Shown: positions 24,901 to 37,035, counted from the first letter of the stretch. The stretch: DNA of 64,000 nucleotides from Sisyra terminalis (GCA_958496175.1 OY292275.1:20026001-20090000); one strand, 5' to 3'. The notes: generated from the sequence alone by a model not told the origin. Program-made: numbers and translations.

Positions 24901-26254
24901 TAATGTTTACGGTTTTGGTAGTCAATTAATATTTTGTATTGATATTGAATAGCACAACGATTATTTAGAATAATTTTACAAAATTTTGCGGTAGTAACAA
25001 AACTAAGAAAATCCGCATGCATTTGCGTAAGTAGAAAATTTCGCGAATTAAAAAGTGAACAAAATAGTTTTTGATTTATTCTTTTAGGTATTTGAGATTC
25101 TAAAGAACTAATTAATGAGTGAAATGAAAGTTAAAGCAGTACTAGGTTTGGATTTAAAGGAAAAAAGACCCTAGGTTATTTTTATTACGAGGCTTTTCAA
25201 CTTCATATTTTTATTTTTGAAATCAATACATGTGTTGGTACAAAATCTTGCGAGTTTGATTTTTTCGAGATAATCTCTAAATTGTGCTATAATACCTTGT
25301 ATCTGTTGCCGTTTAAGTATACAATGATGCATACTTTGACCAATTAACATATGACTTAAAGTTCTATGACTTAAAGTGTTATTCAATTAGGTATTGATCA
25401 GGACCGGATTTTACAATAGACTTATTAGCCTAGGACTTTAAGAGGAATTTTCTGGTGAGATGTATTTAAACAATCGTTTTTTTTATATATAAATTGTTTC
25501 CTTCATATGTTGGTAAAGTGACTTTTTAAAATTTAAAGTCATAAAGATATAATCATTACAAATATATAGAAGTCGTTACAATTTTAACCAATCTTGAAAT
25601 TTTCTACATGTTTTTCTCATAACTGTATTTTCTCCCTTAAGCTGAAACCGGCCTTAATTTCAATCCGATGAAACAAAAAATTTCGTGCTGAATAAGTTGC
25701 TTTTTCATTTATTCATAAGTTTCCATTAAAAAATTATATCCAAATTTTGTATTGCCTTCTAAATTTGTCTATAATCTATATGTTTACTTCTCGAATCACA
25801 CGACAGTGTTATAATATTCTAATACAAATAACTGCGCTTTTCATGTTGTTTTTATAATGTTTGTTTTTAATTTTTTACTTTCGATTGCTTAACACAATTC
25901 ATTGTTCTTCTGTGATGATGTCACATTCATAACTTATATACTATATGGGCTTCATTAATATGGTTCAGTGAATTTTTCGCACTTACCATGTCATTATAAC
26001 ATAATTGCGATTGAATTTGTGATAAGGCGAAAAATTGTCGTGTATAACATTGAACAAATTATTTGTGGTTTCATACAGAGGACCAATTTCGAACCTAATG
26101 ACCAGAAACCCTCTCTTCTCCCATTGGATCATTTTTGAAGTTTATTAGACTTATGATTAGATGAAACTGTGTCACTTGTTATTGTAGTTTACTTGTGCAT
26201 ACTATTGTCGTTTGTAGTGAAATTTATATAAAGTATTGTGTATTGTTGCGCAAA
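21972..26254. other. Intron of the CAP gene
   Basis: AT-rich intronic sequence with one hAT-like MITE (23225-23428) and a perfect 7-bp hairpin GACAGCCAAAGGCTGTC at about 23889-23905. No coding exon recognised. Confidence 0.5.
23225..23428. mobile_element. hAT-like MITE with target-site duplication
   Basis: 204 bp, ends CAATGTTTCTTAAC and GGTTAAGAAACACTG as TIRs, flanked by GTTTAGTA (23217-23224) and GCTTAGTA (23429-23436), 7 of 8 matching. No coding capacity. Confidence 0.75.
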
Positions 26255-26313
26255 ATGGAACCGCTGGATCATTTTGAATGTGATTTTGAACGAAATTTGA
26301 ACTATTGGGATGA
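26255..26313 (+). CDS. CAP-domain gene, alternative first coding exon C
   Basis: ATG at 26255 (GCAAAATGG context) opens MEPLDHFECDFERNLNYWD plus GA, then donor GTATGT at 26314. It ends in phase 2 (GA+G gives E), fitting the shared exon at 27573. The peptide has non-random, acidic composition. No signal peptide. Leader sequence from about 26140. Confidence 0.6.
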
Positions 26314-27431
26314 GTATGTATATTCAATAATCATAAAATTTGTTCGTATTTAGTAAACAGATAAAATATTTGTTAATTTAATAGATATTTTGAATAATCA
26401 CACATAAATTATAATAACTTAGTAAAACTTTTATTTACTTATGCATTGTGACGACGCTATCCTAAATTGCCAGCATTTAATTTGCAAAATATGAGAAAGT
26501 ATTTTTCTATGTGTACAGCACGAATAAAATTAGCTTATTATTAATTAAAAAAAGGGGCATATAATGGAAAAAAAGATTCTTCGATTGGCGTGAAAGTGAA
26601 AGTAAATAATAGAATAAATTCATAAAATATCAATTATCCAAAAAAACGACACAACAACGAAATGTTCAACACTTCATTCAATGTTAATTAACATAATTTA
26701 AGTACAATAAACGGGTAATAAATGTTTTTCAAGTGAAATTGCAGAGCCTTAAATTAAAGACATAATTGACCAAGATTGGATCAATTTAACATTTTCATCA
26801 TTGTAAGCTTTGAATATTAGAAAAGTTGAAAAAATTCATGAAAAAAATGTATCGAATTACTTATATTGTTTGATGATTCCAATACTAATCAATCAAAACC
26901 ATCACTGAATAATAATTGCATTAGAAATTTTCTAACAGAATGAAAATCAGAACGTAAAGTTAAGCGAAAAAAAAACGATGCACTGAAAGCACACTTTAAT
27001 GCAACAATTAACGCATCTTTAATAGTAATTGTTTTATTAATTATAAATGTAAATGATTAATTATAATGTTTTGTTGCTCATTTTCTTGAAAGTCGAAGAT
27101 GATCGGTTTGTATCGAATGCGATTTACTATAAAATTATCTGGATGAGAGAGAAAGATAGGTTTAATTAACAATTATATTCGTTATAGGTAATTCGCGCGG
27201 TTTCTTCTTTCTATTATAGTTTCTTAGTCACGACCGTTATATTCGCTGAAGAACGTTTCTAGGAAAGAGCGTCTTGGCACAACGGTTCTTAGATCCAAGA
27301 CATTTAGTTTCTAGATTTCGATTAGCTTAGACGTTCAGTAGTTGTGTGGAAAATGTGATATATTTCTGTGTTAAAGTTGGATGTTTTAATTCTTTTTACC
27401 ATTGTGTTATTGTTTTATAAACGAATTTAGA
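26314..27431. other. Intron of the CAP gene and proximal promoter
   Basis: AT-rich sequence, then from about 27180 a less AT-biased stretch containing the initiator TCAGTAGT (27335), about 100 bases before the exon D start codon. This is the likely proximal promoter and 5' UTR. Confidence 0.4.
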
Positions 27432-29508
27432 ATGCCAGGCCTTGTTCAGTAAGTTTTTCAATCGAATCGCTCAATTATACACCTATTCAATAGAAAACGA
27501 CCATAGCCATATTCTTTAATAAAATGATTTTATTTAAAATATTTGAAATATTAATTGTTGAAATTATTTCAGGTCTCGTTTGCGGTTCCCGGATTCAATG
27601 TTGGATCTTGAACGATATTCGAGCACGGCTCACGGGCATGATTTCGATGGTCCCAGTCGAGTAATTATGGTTCGAAAAACTGATCAGAGGACCTTTGCAT
27701 CTACAAAACGAGGGGAAGAACCAAAATATGAAACAGTTACTCGAGAGACAATTGAAACCTTTCATGGAAATCGTACCGAACGTAAAGTTACGTCGTTAGA
27801 AACGAAAGATCTAGGGAAATCTGTTGACAAATTGAATCCTGATGGCGACCCAATTCCTACATCAGTAAGTCGCAGTGGAACTCCCCGTCGAATTCCTAAT
27901 GAACCAGTTTGTAGTCGATTGGTATGTATAAAAATTATAAAAACTGAAAAAAAAATGATCAAAATAAATTTTATGCATGTTTTTAGAGAAAAAATTTGGC
28001 TCCTAATGCCGAAGAATTTGCTGAAGGGTGTTTGAAAGCGCACAATGAATGTCGTAGTAAACATGGTGTTCCTCCTTTAAAATTGAATAGTAAAATATCT
28101 AAAGTTAGTCAGGCTTGGGCTAATGCGTTAGCACGTCGAGGTCTAATGGAGCATAGCAAAAATCAAGATTATGGTGAAAACATATTTTGTGGTTGGTCAT
28201 CCAAACCAAACTATTGGCCAACAAGTCAAGAGCCTGTTGATAGTTGGTATGAAGAACATAAAAAACATGAGTTTGGTGTTGAACCCAAATCACTTGAGTC
28301 AGGTCATTTCACCCAAATTGTTTGGAGGGAAACACAAGAGTTAGGCGTTGGATTCGCAAAGGGAAATGACGGGAAAGTATTTGTCGTGGCCAATTACTAT
28401 CCAGCCGGGAATTTTATTGGAAGTTTTGCTGAAAATGTGCCACCCGTTGGTGGATTTTCCAAAGCGACGAATTCTGTAGGTACCACAAAAAAACGTTCTA
28501 CATCCAGTAACAGTGAAGACTTCGAAATGGAATGTTTAAAGGCCCATAATGAATACAGGCAAATGCACGGTGTTGAGCCTCTCAAATTAAATCGAAAAAT
28601 GTGTCGATATAGTGAAGAATGGGCGAAGAATTTAGCGATCAAAGGTCAAATGGAGCATAGAAAGAATTCAGAATATGGAGAAAATATTTTCTGCAGTTGG
28701 TCATCAAATCCGCATCACCAAGTTAATGGACGAGAACCTGTCGATAATTGGTATAGTGAAATTAAATGTCACGTTTTTGGACGCGAACCCAACAATTTAA
28801 AATCAGGTCATTTCACACAAGTAATTTGGAAAGATAGCCGTGAATTGGGAGTCGCTATGGCAAAAAATCGTAATGGTCAAATATTTGTTGTGGCCAACTA
28901 TTCACCACCAGGAAATTTTGTTGGAAGTTTTATAGAAAATGTTCCACCACTTGGTGGGGGTAGAACATTAATTAAACGAACACTAATGGAAATAAATGAT
29001 GATGAATTTGGTCAAGAATCCGTGCGAATCCATAATGAATATCGACGCAAACATAATTGCCCTGATATAAATTATAACATTCCGGTAAGAAATTAAAACC
29101 CTGAATATGTCAGTAAAGTATTGATTTTTTGTTTTCTTTTTTTAGTTAAGAGATTACGCGAAAGAATGGGCACTGCGTCTGGCGAAGGAAGAGAAGCTTC
29201 ATCACCGTCCTGATCCAAAATATGGCGAAAATATTTTCTATTTTTGGTCGTCGGATAGCCAGCAAACGTTTAGTCCTAAAACTGCGTGTAAGGCTTGGTA
29301 CGATGAAATAAAAGATTATGACTGGAATTCAAATTCAGTTCGCGTTAAAAGTACAGGGCACTTCACTCAAATGATATGGAAAGGAAGCACTGATCTTGGT
29401 ATGGCCATGGCTGTTAGTAAATCAGGAAAAATTTATGTAGTAGCAAATTATAATCCACGTGGAAACATTATTGGCCAATTTACAGAAAACGTACCTAAAC
29501 CAAAATAA
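27432..29508 (+). CDS. Triple CAP-domain (GAPR-1-like) protein, proximal isoform
   Basis: Exons 27432-27448 (MPGLV plus CA), 27573-27921, 27987-29084 and 29146-29508 join in frame to 608 residues. CAP (SCP/TAPS) proteins include Golgi-associated GAPR-1, which binds membranes and has no signal peptide; none is seen here. After a disordered N-terminal region (about 9-125) come three CAP domains at about 130-275, 295-440 and 460-605. Each has the tetrad pattern: H (MEHSKN, MEHRKN, LHHRPD), E in YGENIF, a second acidic residue (WYEEHKKH, WYSEIK, WYDEIK) and H in SGHFTQ or TGHFTQ. Each also has the C-terminal VVANY..PxGN signature. Domain 3 is split by an intron. AATAAA overlaps the stop (29504-29509). 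Tandem triplication suggests internal duplication; function in this organism is unknown. Confidence 0.88.
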
Positions 29509-31767
29509 AGCATCAAAGATTTAAAAAAATTAAATCATTTTTTTTAATTAAATTTTTATATTTAGTGCCAAAGTTGAGAATTCCAATTAAATATGCAAAC
29601 AAGTTCAAGAATAATAGCACTTTCAAGTTTAAAATTGCAAAACCACCTTTCAATCAAAAAAGAATATTGAATAATTCTATCAATGCATAATAATACATAT
29701 TTAAATTTTCGAGTTTTTGGAAGTGAGAAATTTGAATTAAGTAGCCAAATATGAATATTATGTTTTTACATTTTTAATGATTTATAATTTATAACATTCT
29801 GTCAATTTCACAAATAATTTTATTAGAAATATGCACATAACTTATGCTTATTGAAAAGTACTTTTATTTAATAATGAAATAAATATTATGATAAAGAAGT
29901 TAGAAAATCGAACGAATTTAAAATGATGGTTTAAAGGGGTACAAAATTATACGACGATATTTTTATTTGTTACGATTCTTTTAAGAAACAATACCTGTCC
30001 AACAAAAATTAGATACCTAAGTTAATAATACGTTTACATTTTTATAAAATTTAATTTATCAATGTTATAAAACGTTTATGGAATAAGACTGAAAGTAGAA
30101 TGATGTAAAATTGTTTACAAAATGTAGTAAAAAATTGAATAAACATTGAAACTATTGGAAAATCATGTAAAAGGGTCAAATCAGTTTAGTGTGGAGCAAA
30201 ATGGTGTACTGCATTTACACGTACAATTTTGGGCGGTACTAAGAAAATATATATTGAAATATAATATAAGTAATTTATATAGTCAAAAGTAATAATTAAA
30301 AAGTAACCTACCTATTAAATAGGCTACGTTTAAAAATGTTGGACCCGTTAAACCAACTTGCAAACACAAGGAAATAAATACATTTGTATACTTTTGAATG
30401 TAATTGTTACTAAAGATAGTTTCCCAATCAATTAATTAAAACTAGCAAATTATAAAAAAGTAATTGCAAGTAAAATATTGATTTAGTAATAAACTAATTG
30501 AAATGAAATAATTACGTTGTGTAATTAAGATTGAAGCAAAGATGAAATCAATACATTTTTACCATAATTAAAGATCTAGACTAGGCTAGGCGTCCTCGGT
30601 GTTCCTTACTATTTTTATTCAAAGAGCAACTTTTAGTGAAAATTTCTGTGAAATTACAGTAGTTCCCAATGTATTTTTTACTATATTGTTATAAACGACT
30701 GCACAAAAGAAAGAAAATAAAATTAGTAATTAACATATCCCCCCTCCCCAATTGGGATTTTATAGTTCTATGCTAATAAGATTATAATATAATTTAATTT
30801 ATCTGTAGACTGCATGCTTTTTTCCCAAAAATGTAAAAATAAGTACAGAATTGGATTTAAATGAAAAAAAGGTCTAAGGTATTTCTATTTGAGAGGCATT
30901 TTAGATAAGGAGAAAAAATAATGGAATTCCTCGTTAACTATACGTCAAAATTATGGAACGAACATTGGTATGTTAAATTTTTATTCTTTCCACATCTGAT
31001 GACCTTTAAAATTCGATTTATTTAGATCCGTCATTCCCATCGTGGGGCACAGACCCCACCGGTGGGGTATGGCAGTATTTTGGTGGGTTGTTGGCAGGAC
31101 CTGCACCCTTCGGTTGACTATACCAAAGACTATGAGGAAATTCGAGAATGAGTTACTAACAGTGAATTATTTTTGATTCATTTCAGTACTTATAATGTTT
31201 CATTCAAATATTTGCTATTTCTGCAATTCAGTTCTCTATATGTTTGGAAACTTTATTTATTTAACTGTTCTTTAATTTTTTATTTTTCTCTTTTATGAAT
31301 GACTTATTCTTCGAAAGCTTGTTTGGATGCCAAGTTAATGGTCTTTTAAGCTTCCTTCAAGTGAATAACCGTCAAGTTTTGAATAACCAAATTAAAATCA
31401 CGAACGGGGGAATCAGGACTTTAGAAATTCCTAGTTTAGGCATGGCTCAATATAGGTTGGGAACAACTGATATAGATTTAAAACTTAATGAATTTTTCTA
31501 GACTTGTACCTCGAATGCAACAATAGACTCTTATTCTTGAGGTCTTAAGCTGAAGCCTATTTAGTCTTATGAAAAATCCGGGCATAGATAGTTTCAATTG
31601 ATAATTAGTAATAATCGCTAAGACCACAATGAAACAAAGGTTGTCACATTGTTTTTCATTAGCTTCGTTTCAGCTAGTTTTGATGTTTTTTTATTAAATA
31701 TCAGAATTGATTTTTGTTAACACAAAAAATAAAACAAATATATACTCTCTCATTTTTCCCATTTATT
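29509..31767. other. Intergenic, no gene seen
   Basis: AT-rich sequence downstream of the CAP gene. A GC-rich patch at about 31030-31135 (GTGGGGCACAGACCCCAC, CGGTGGGGTATGGCAG) looks like a transposon remnant, but I cannot classify it. The ORF at 31295-31501 has no known features. Confidence 0.45.
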
Positions 31768-32015
31768 TAGTGGCGTGGCGTACAATTTCGTCGCCCGAGG
31801 CCAACCAGAAATTCGTCGCCCTCTATTTTCATCATTTGTTAAGAAAATTGGTAAAAACTCGACTACCTTTAAATTCATTAATTATTTCATAATGTTATTT
31901 TCCTTTTTTTTCACAGTGAAATCTCTTATGAAATTATCAATGTTAATATGTCGCTCCATTTTTATGTGTCACCCGGAGTCATGACTCCCTCAGCATCCAC
32001 CATGCTACGCCATTG
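31768..32015. mobile_element. hAT-like MITE with target-site duplication
   Basis: 248 bp; left end TAGTGGCGTGGCGTAC, right end CATGCTACGCCATTG, flanked by CATTTATT (31760-31767) and CATTCATT (32016-32023), 7 of 8 matching. The overlapping ORFs across it are chance frames. Confidence 0.72.
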
Positions 32016-32148
32016 CATTCATTTCACTTATAGCTTCAACTTGCAGAAGAAAACCAGATTATTTCATATTCGGAAAATTGTTCGTTTCTTTATTAGTTCT
32101 TTAAGACATTTAAGATGGATTTTAGATTTAAGGCTTTCACGGTCGGTC

Positions 32149-32421
32149 TTAATCAAGATACTATTCTTTAGTGAAAAGGTTGCGGCTTTTGGATACAAAG
32201 CTTTGTGATTTCAACTGTGTGATCTCAAACGTTTTGCAATCTCTCCGGGTCGCATCTTCAGGGCGTAACTACTCCGAAACTAATGAAAAACTTTCGGAAC
32301 AATTACGCCCTGAAGATGCGACCTGAGGTTGCGAAATGTTGGCATCATTGTCCATCAAATCAAACGGTTTTGAATTCAAAAGCCACAATCTTTTCACTAA
32401 AGAGTAGTATTTTGATTTGAG
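32149..32421. repeat. Long inverted repeat with hammerhead-like arms
   Basis: Two arms of roughly 130 bp face each other around about 32284. Paired landmarks include ATACTATTCTTTAGTGAAAA with TTTTCACTAAAGAGTAGTAT, GGTCGCATCTTCAGGGCGTA with its complement, and a central CCGAAACTAATGAAAAACTTTCGG. Arm similarity is high but imperfect, so it is old. Probably an inverted pair of Penelope-type terminal repeats of a family different from the one at 9.4 kb. Confidence 0.65.
32307..32343 (+). ncRNA. Hammerhead-like motif, third repeat family
   Basis: Stem I GCC (32307-32309) with GGC (32341-32343); core CTGAAGA (32310-32316); one extra base; helix II GCGACC/GGTTGC with a TGA loop (6 pairs, one G-U); core GAAA (32333-32336); then TGTT before stem I, so position 17 would be U. 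The partner arm on the minus strand (about 32261-32220) keeps CTGAAGA but has lost the G of GAAA. Confidence 0.5.
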
Positions 32422-32913
32422 GTGGATCATAAACAGACCTGAGAAGCTGGCCCAAATCTCTATGACACCAAATTGCTTTTGATTTTTTTTTTGGTAGTAA
32501 CTTTTGATCAAGAAAGAGCTGAAGCTGGAGTCACATTACAGAATTACAGGAGATATCAATGTTATTCTTAAAACAATGAAAAACTTTTATTTGATTGCTA
32601 AATGTGTGTGAAAAAATAAAAATACACATTTGTAAAATTTTGTTTTTTATATATATTAATTACAAGTATTTTTTAACTAAACTATATAATCATACGTTTA
32701 GTTATTTTTTTTTATAGTTTTCATTGATATATGAGCTATACGTGTATTATCATCCAAATTTTTCTTTAGTAGGTACACAAAATTTTAATCACATTTAAAT
32801 GAGGATTTTATGATTGCTGTCGAAAAAATATTTTGCTCCATGCCAAATTGACTTCCCAAATACTTAAATTGACCTCAAAAATAAAAAAATAAGGTATTTT
32901 CAAAAATTTTTAG

Positions 32914-33088
32914 TTTGCAATCAGATGAATTCATTCGAAAGTTAAGAGAGGGAGATCTTCATTTCGAAGAAAAGGCTGCAAAACGGAAACGAAATCGGGA
33001 TTTCTTCGTCAATAGTGAAAGTGAATCATTCAAACATAAGAGTACCAAAAAAATTTTGTTTAGTGTTGAAAAAAGTTTTTTTTTTTAA
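32914..33088 (+). pseudogene. Orphan exon-like open segment, unrecognised
   Basis: After a TTTTTAG acceptor-like site the frame from 32915 stays open for 57 codons: LQSDEFIRKLREGDLHFEEK, AAKRKRNRDFF and more, ending in TAA at 33086. The composition (charged, KR-rich, poor in F/I/N runs) is coding-like, unlike the surrounding shadow ORFs. There is no start codon at a sensible place and no clear donor. It could be a retrocopied gene fragment or a lone exon. I do not recognise the family. Confidence 0.3.
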
Positions 33089-33923
33089 TTAATAAGGCGC
33101 TGCAGGATAAGTAAGTACCAATTTATTTACATCAAATTACATTTTATTAAAAAAAATAACAAAAAAATACTTATAACGGTTTTAATGTTCTTGATTATTG
33201 GAGGGTTAATTTCTAGTTTTTATTTATTTTGCTAAAAAAATAATGATAATTAAACAATACTAGTTTTTAACCAATTCTATTTTACTAGATCTTATTTTTG
33301 ACCAACTTTTATTTTAAAATTAATTTCCAAAATATGTAGTTTCGAAATAATATATATTTAGATTATAAAATAAATATAGAAACAAAAAATGGAATAAAAC
33401 GGTATTCGACTAAAAGCAATATAAGAACTTTCTTCCATTCTTCAGCTCGTATTAAATTAAAAAAAAACCGGTTATAAAATAAAGACACCGTTTTGTCCGT
33501 GAATTCGCAGAGAATTCACTTTCTCCAGCTTCCGATTGATGAAATTGAAACATTTATATGCATGTTCCTATAATGAAATACATATATATTTTATAAATTT
33601 TCTCAGAAATATATATACGTTCTTCAATTTAGTCACCATTATTCTATAAATTGTACTAAAAATTTTCACATTTTTTACAAATTTTTTTTTGGATAATGAA
33701 AAACCAATAATAGAATAACTTTTACTTCTCTTAATTTTGAGACTTTTTTGATCTACTACTTTCTTTTTCTATGGAGAATCTAATTAACAGATTGAAAAAA
33801 ATTCAATGAAAGTTTAATGGTGAGTGAACAAACGCACGTAGTATATTTAAAAAAATAATCAAACTAGTGAAATTTTCTTAAATTTTTCATTTTTGTTGTT
33901 TTTTTTTTTTTTCGTATAGAACC
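33089..33923. other. Upstream region of the P450 gene
   Basis: AT-rich, with a less biased stretch at 33480-33540. No classical promoter element is convincing. A long T-run immediately precedes the P450 start. Confidence 0.4.
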
Positions 33924-35833
33924 ATGTGGACTGTGGTGATATTTTTCATCATCATTATAAGTATATTATTATACTTAGATTCATTGAAACCCAAAAATTT
34001 TCCACCCGGTCCTTCTTGGCTGCCTATTTTTGGCTCGGCGTTAGCATTAAATCGGCTGCGCAAAAAAACCGGATATTTGTATAAAGCTTCTGAACAGCTT
34101 TCAATTCAATATGGGGGAGTCGTAGGATTGCGCGTGGGTAAAGATAGAATCGTTGTCGCTTATAGTTTCGATGCTCTACGTGAAGTATTTACCAAAGACA
34201 CGTTTCAAGGACGACCAAAAGGTCCATTTTACGAAACACGTACTTGGGGATTACGACGTGGTATTCTTTTAGTTGATGAACAGTTTTGGATTGAACAACG
34301 TAGATTCACACTACGACAATTACGTGAATTTGGTTTTGGAAAGCAAACTATGTCGGAAATAACAGAAAATGAAAGTGCTTTCTTAGCAAAAGATGTTAAA
34401 GGATATATTGATAACACAGGAACAAATGGCACTGTAATACAAATGGATCAACTATTTGGAGTGTATGTCTTAAATACTTTATGGTCATTAATGGCCTCTC
34501 AGAGATATTCTCCTGAAGAAAGTGAAGCGAAAGAATTACAAACTATCTTATCCGAGTTATTCGAAACGATCGATATGGCTGGATCGCTTTTCAGTCATTT
34601 TCCGATTTTACAATATGTAGCACCCAATGCATCGGGTTATAACTACTTTGTGAACATTCATAGACGTTTTTGGAAGTTTCTTCGTGCTGAATTGGAAAGA
34701 CATAAAGCTACTTACAAACCAGGGGTTACAAGAGATTTCATGGATGCTTACTTAGAAGTATTACAGTCCGAAACAAAGAGTTCTACGTTTTCCGAACTTC
34801 AGTTAATTGCGATCTGTATGGATTTCTTTATCGCCGGTTCAGAAACTACAAGTAAATCGTTAGCATTTGGATTTTTACATTTACTTTTGAATCCTGAGGT
34901 GCAACGGAAAGCACAAGAGGAAATTGATCGAGTTGTTGGCCAGGATCGTTTGCCTCAAGTTTCTGATCGACCCAAGTATTTACTATTTTTTGAAAGCTTT
35001 GTCATTTATTAAAATTCTTTTTATTTTGCAGTATGCCTTACGTTGAAGGACTCGTTTTAGAGTCAATTAGGATGTTTATGAGTAAAGCAATAGGTGTGCC
35101 TCATCGTACTTTACAAGATACAACATTGCAAGGATACTTTGTCCCTAAGGTATTGTTATAATATATAACGTGTTTACACCATTGTATATCAAACAAAATA
35201 AAAAGTATGAAAGAGAAAGCCTTCTGTAATCTACCGAAAAGAACTAATTTGAAGCAAAGAACAGCAGATTTTGAAAAAAAAAATTACAAGTCGTAGTATA
35301 ATTTAATTTTTGTATAGTAGTATTAAATATGTGTTATTCAAGTTTGTGATTTTCCGAAGAAAATTTGAGCAGAAAATATATCGAGCATTAAAATATATAT
35401 ACAAATTGTTTTTTGCTAAGAAATAATGGATTTCTGTTTCAAAAATTGTATTTGGTAAATGATGCTCCAAAAAGTCTATATTTTGTACAAGTAATAAAAT
35501 ATAATTTTTCCTTAGGATACAATGATTTTGTGTAACTTTTCGGGATTAATGAATGATTGGGAAGACCCAGAAGTTTTTCGTCCCGACAGATTTATTAAAA
35601 ACGATAAAATCGTAAGTCCAGATTCATACACACCTTTTGGTTTCGGCAAACATCGATGCGTTGGTGAAACGTTGGCTAAAGCAAACATTTTTACTATGAC
35701 GGCTGCTCTGCTACAAAAATTCGACTTTCATTTAGTTCCTGGATCGAAACCTCCGAATACAGAAGGAATTGATGCCTGTACTCCAGCTACTGAGCCTTAT
35801 AAGGCTCTTGTAACCCTTCGAAAATTTAATTAA
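33924..35833 (+). CDS. Cytochrome P450, clan 2 (CYP15/CYP305-like)
   Basis: Exons 33924-34975, 35032-35149 and 35516-35833 give 495 residues, normal for a microsomal P450. Seen: an N-terminal membrane anchor (residues 3-18) and proline hinge PPGP (27-30); C-helix WIEQR (W122-R126); I-helix AGSETT (304-309), the oxygen-activation motif; K-helix ESIR (E361-R364); a PERF variant FRPDRF; and the haem loop FGFGKHRCVG with ligand C438. All splice phases agree and borders are GT-AG. The sequence FQGRPKG...RRGILL...FWIEQRRFTLRQLREFGFG points to insect clan 2, nearest by memory to CYP305/CYP15, families including methyl farnesoate epoxidases of juvenile hormone synthesis. The exact subfamily and substrate are not settled. 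No frame break. Confidence 0.9.
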
Positions 35834-36888
35834 TCTATAGAAATAAGGTTAAACTAAATATTATACAGAATATGTTTTATAATTTTTATTGTTTAAAAAA
35901 AATTGTTACAAAAGTTTATTATTTTTTCTTTAATATTCCTTTTGCAGTGACTCAAAAAATTGAAAATTAATGACCAAAAATAAGTGTTGATAGAATATGA
36001 ACTAAGTAGGTTTTTATTAGACATTTCCATATTTTATCTTTAATGGATTACTAATTAAATATATGGAAAAGTTTAGTTGGTTTTATACTCCTAAAGTACT
36101 CAAAGTATTTGAAGATAAAGTGTTTATCATTCAGCTGAAAGCTTTTTATTATATTTTTTGAGTGCAAGTGCAAAATATATGTATAAGTATACTTTTTTCT
36201 TGTAAATTTGTCCAAAAAATATTTATTTATATTTAAAATTCGTGTGATTTAAAAGTTCAAAGATCGTTTTCAATAAATATATTTTCAGACAGTGGGAAAA
36301 ATATTGAGAAATAAAGTTTTAACATTTAATACATCTAGATTTTTATAATACCAGGTGATCAAGATTCGTGCGATTTTTTTACGATATTCTACGACAATTT
36401 TGGCAATAATTTTTTTTTTTGGTTAAAATGAAAATCGCACAAATTTATTTGATTACCTAATAGGTATATTATTTTTTTTAAATTGAATTTAGCAAATATT
36501 TTCATATTTCAAATATCAAATCGGTCTCATTAGTTCATTTTTAATATTTTGTGAATTTATAAACAATCACGCATGGTGATGTATGGCTAAAAGTTAAGCA
36601 AACAATTGTGGGTTTTCTATTTTTTTTAAAACATTTTCAAATTATGAAGGTAAAAAAAAAGTTATATATGGTGCTTAGTGCAGATGCGGATACAGTAAGA
36701 GGGCAATGTGAGTAATTATTCTTCTCTGATTTATAAATGGAATATATAGTTTTTATAAATTTTGAAACCACCATAATGATTGTTTACCAGAATAATTATT
36801 CAAATGTAAATATTACACGGTTAACAAAGTAAAATTTTAATAGATTTTAGGTTTATAAAAAATGAGTGAAATAAAAATAAATCCTAGC

Positions 36889-37035
36889 CTATTGGTGGCT
36901 GAGTGGTTAAGGTGACCGCTCTAAAGCTAGTAGATATTGGGCTCGATCTTTGATTCGAGCAAATTTTCGATATTTATCGATTACGGGTTTTATTAATTCT
37001 AGAGTCGCTAAAGACCTTAGTAGTTATAAAGCAAT
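36889..37035 (+). mobile_element. tRNA-derived SINE, copy 3 (best preserved)
   Basis: Head TTGGTGGCTGAGTGGTTAAG is a near-perfect tRNA A box region; GGGCTCGATCTTTGATTCGAGC covers the B box with a T-arm-like hairpin. Tail TTTTATTAATTCTAGAGTCG and CTAAAGACCTTAGTAG match the other copies. The head resembles a Leu/Ser-type tRNA with a long variable arm. Not a functional tRNA, since the acceptor stem is not closed. Confidence 0.75.

Noticed and set aside
27762..28064. 100-codon ORF antisense to the CAP gene
   Set aside because: It is the reverse frame of real coding exons and their intron; no domain, start context or codon signal of its own.
36889..36965. Functional tRNA gene
   Set aside because: A and B boxes are good but the acceptor stem does not close and related copies share a non-tRNA tail; it is a SINE head.
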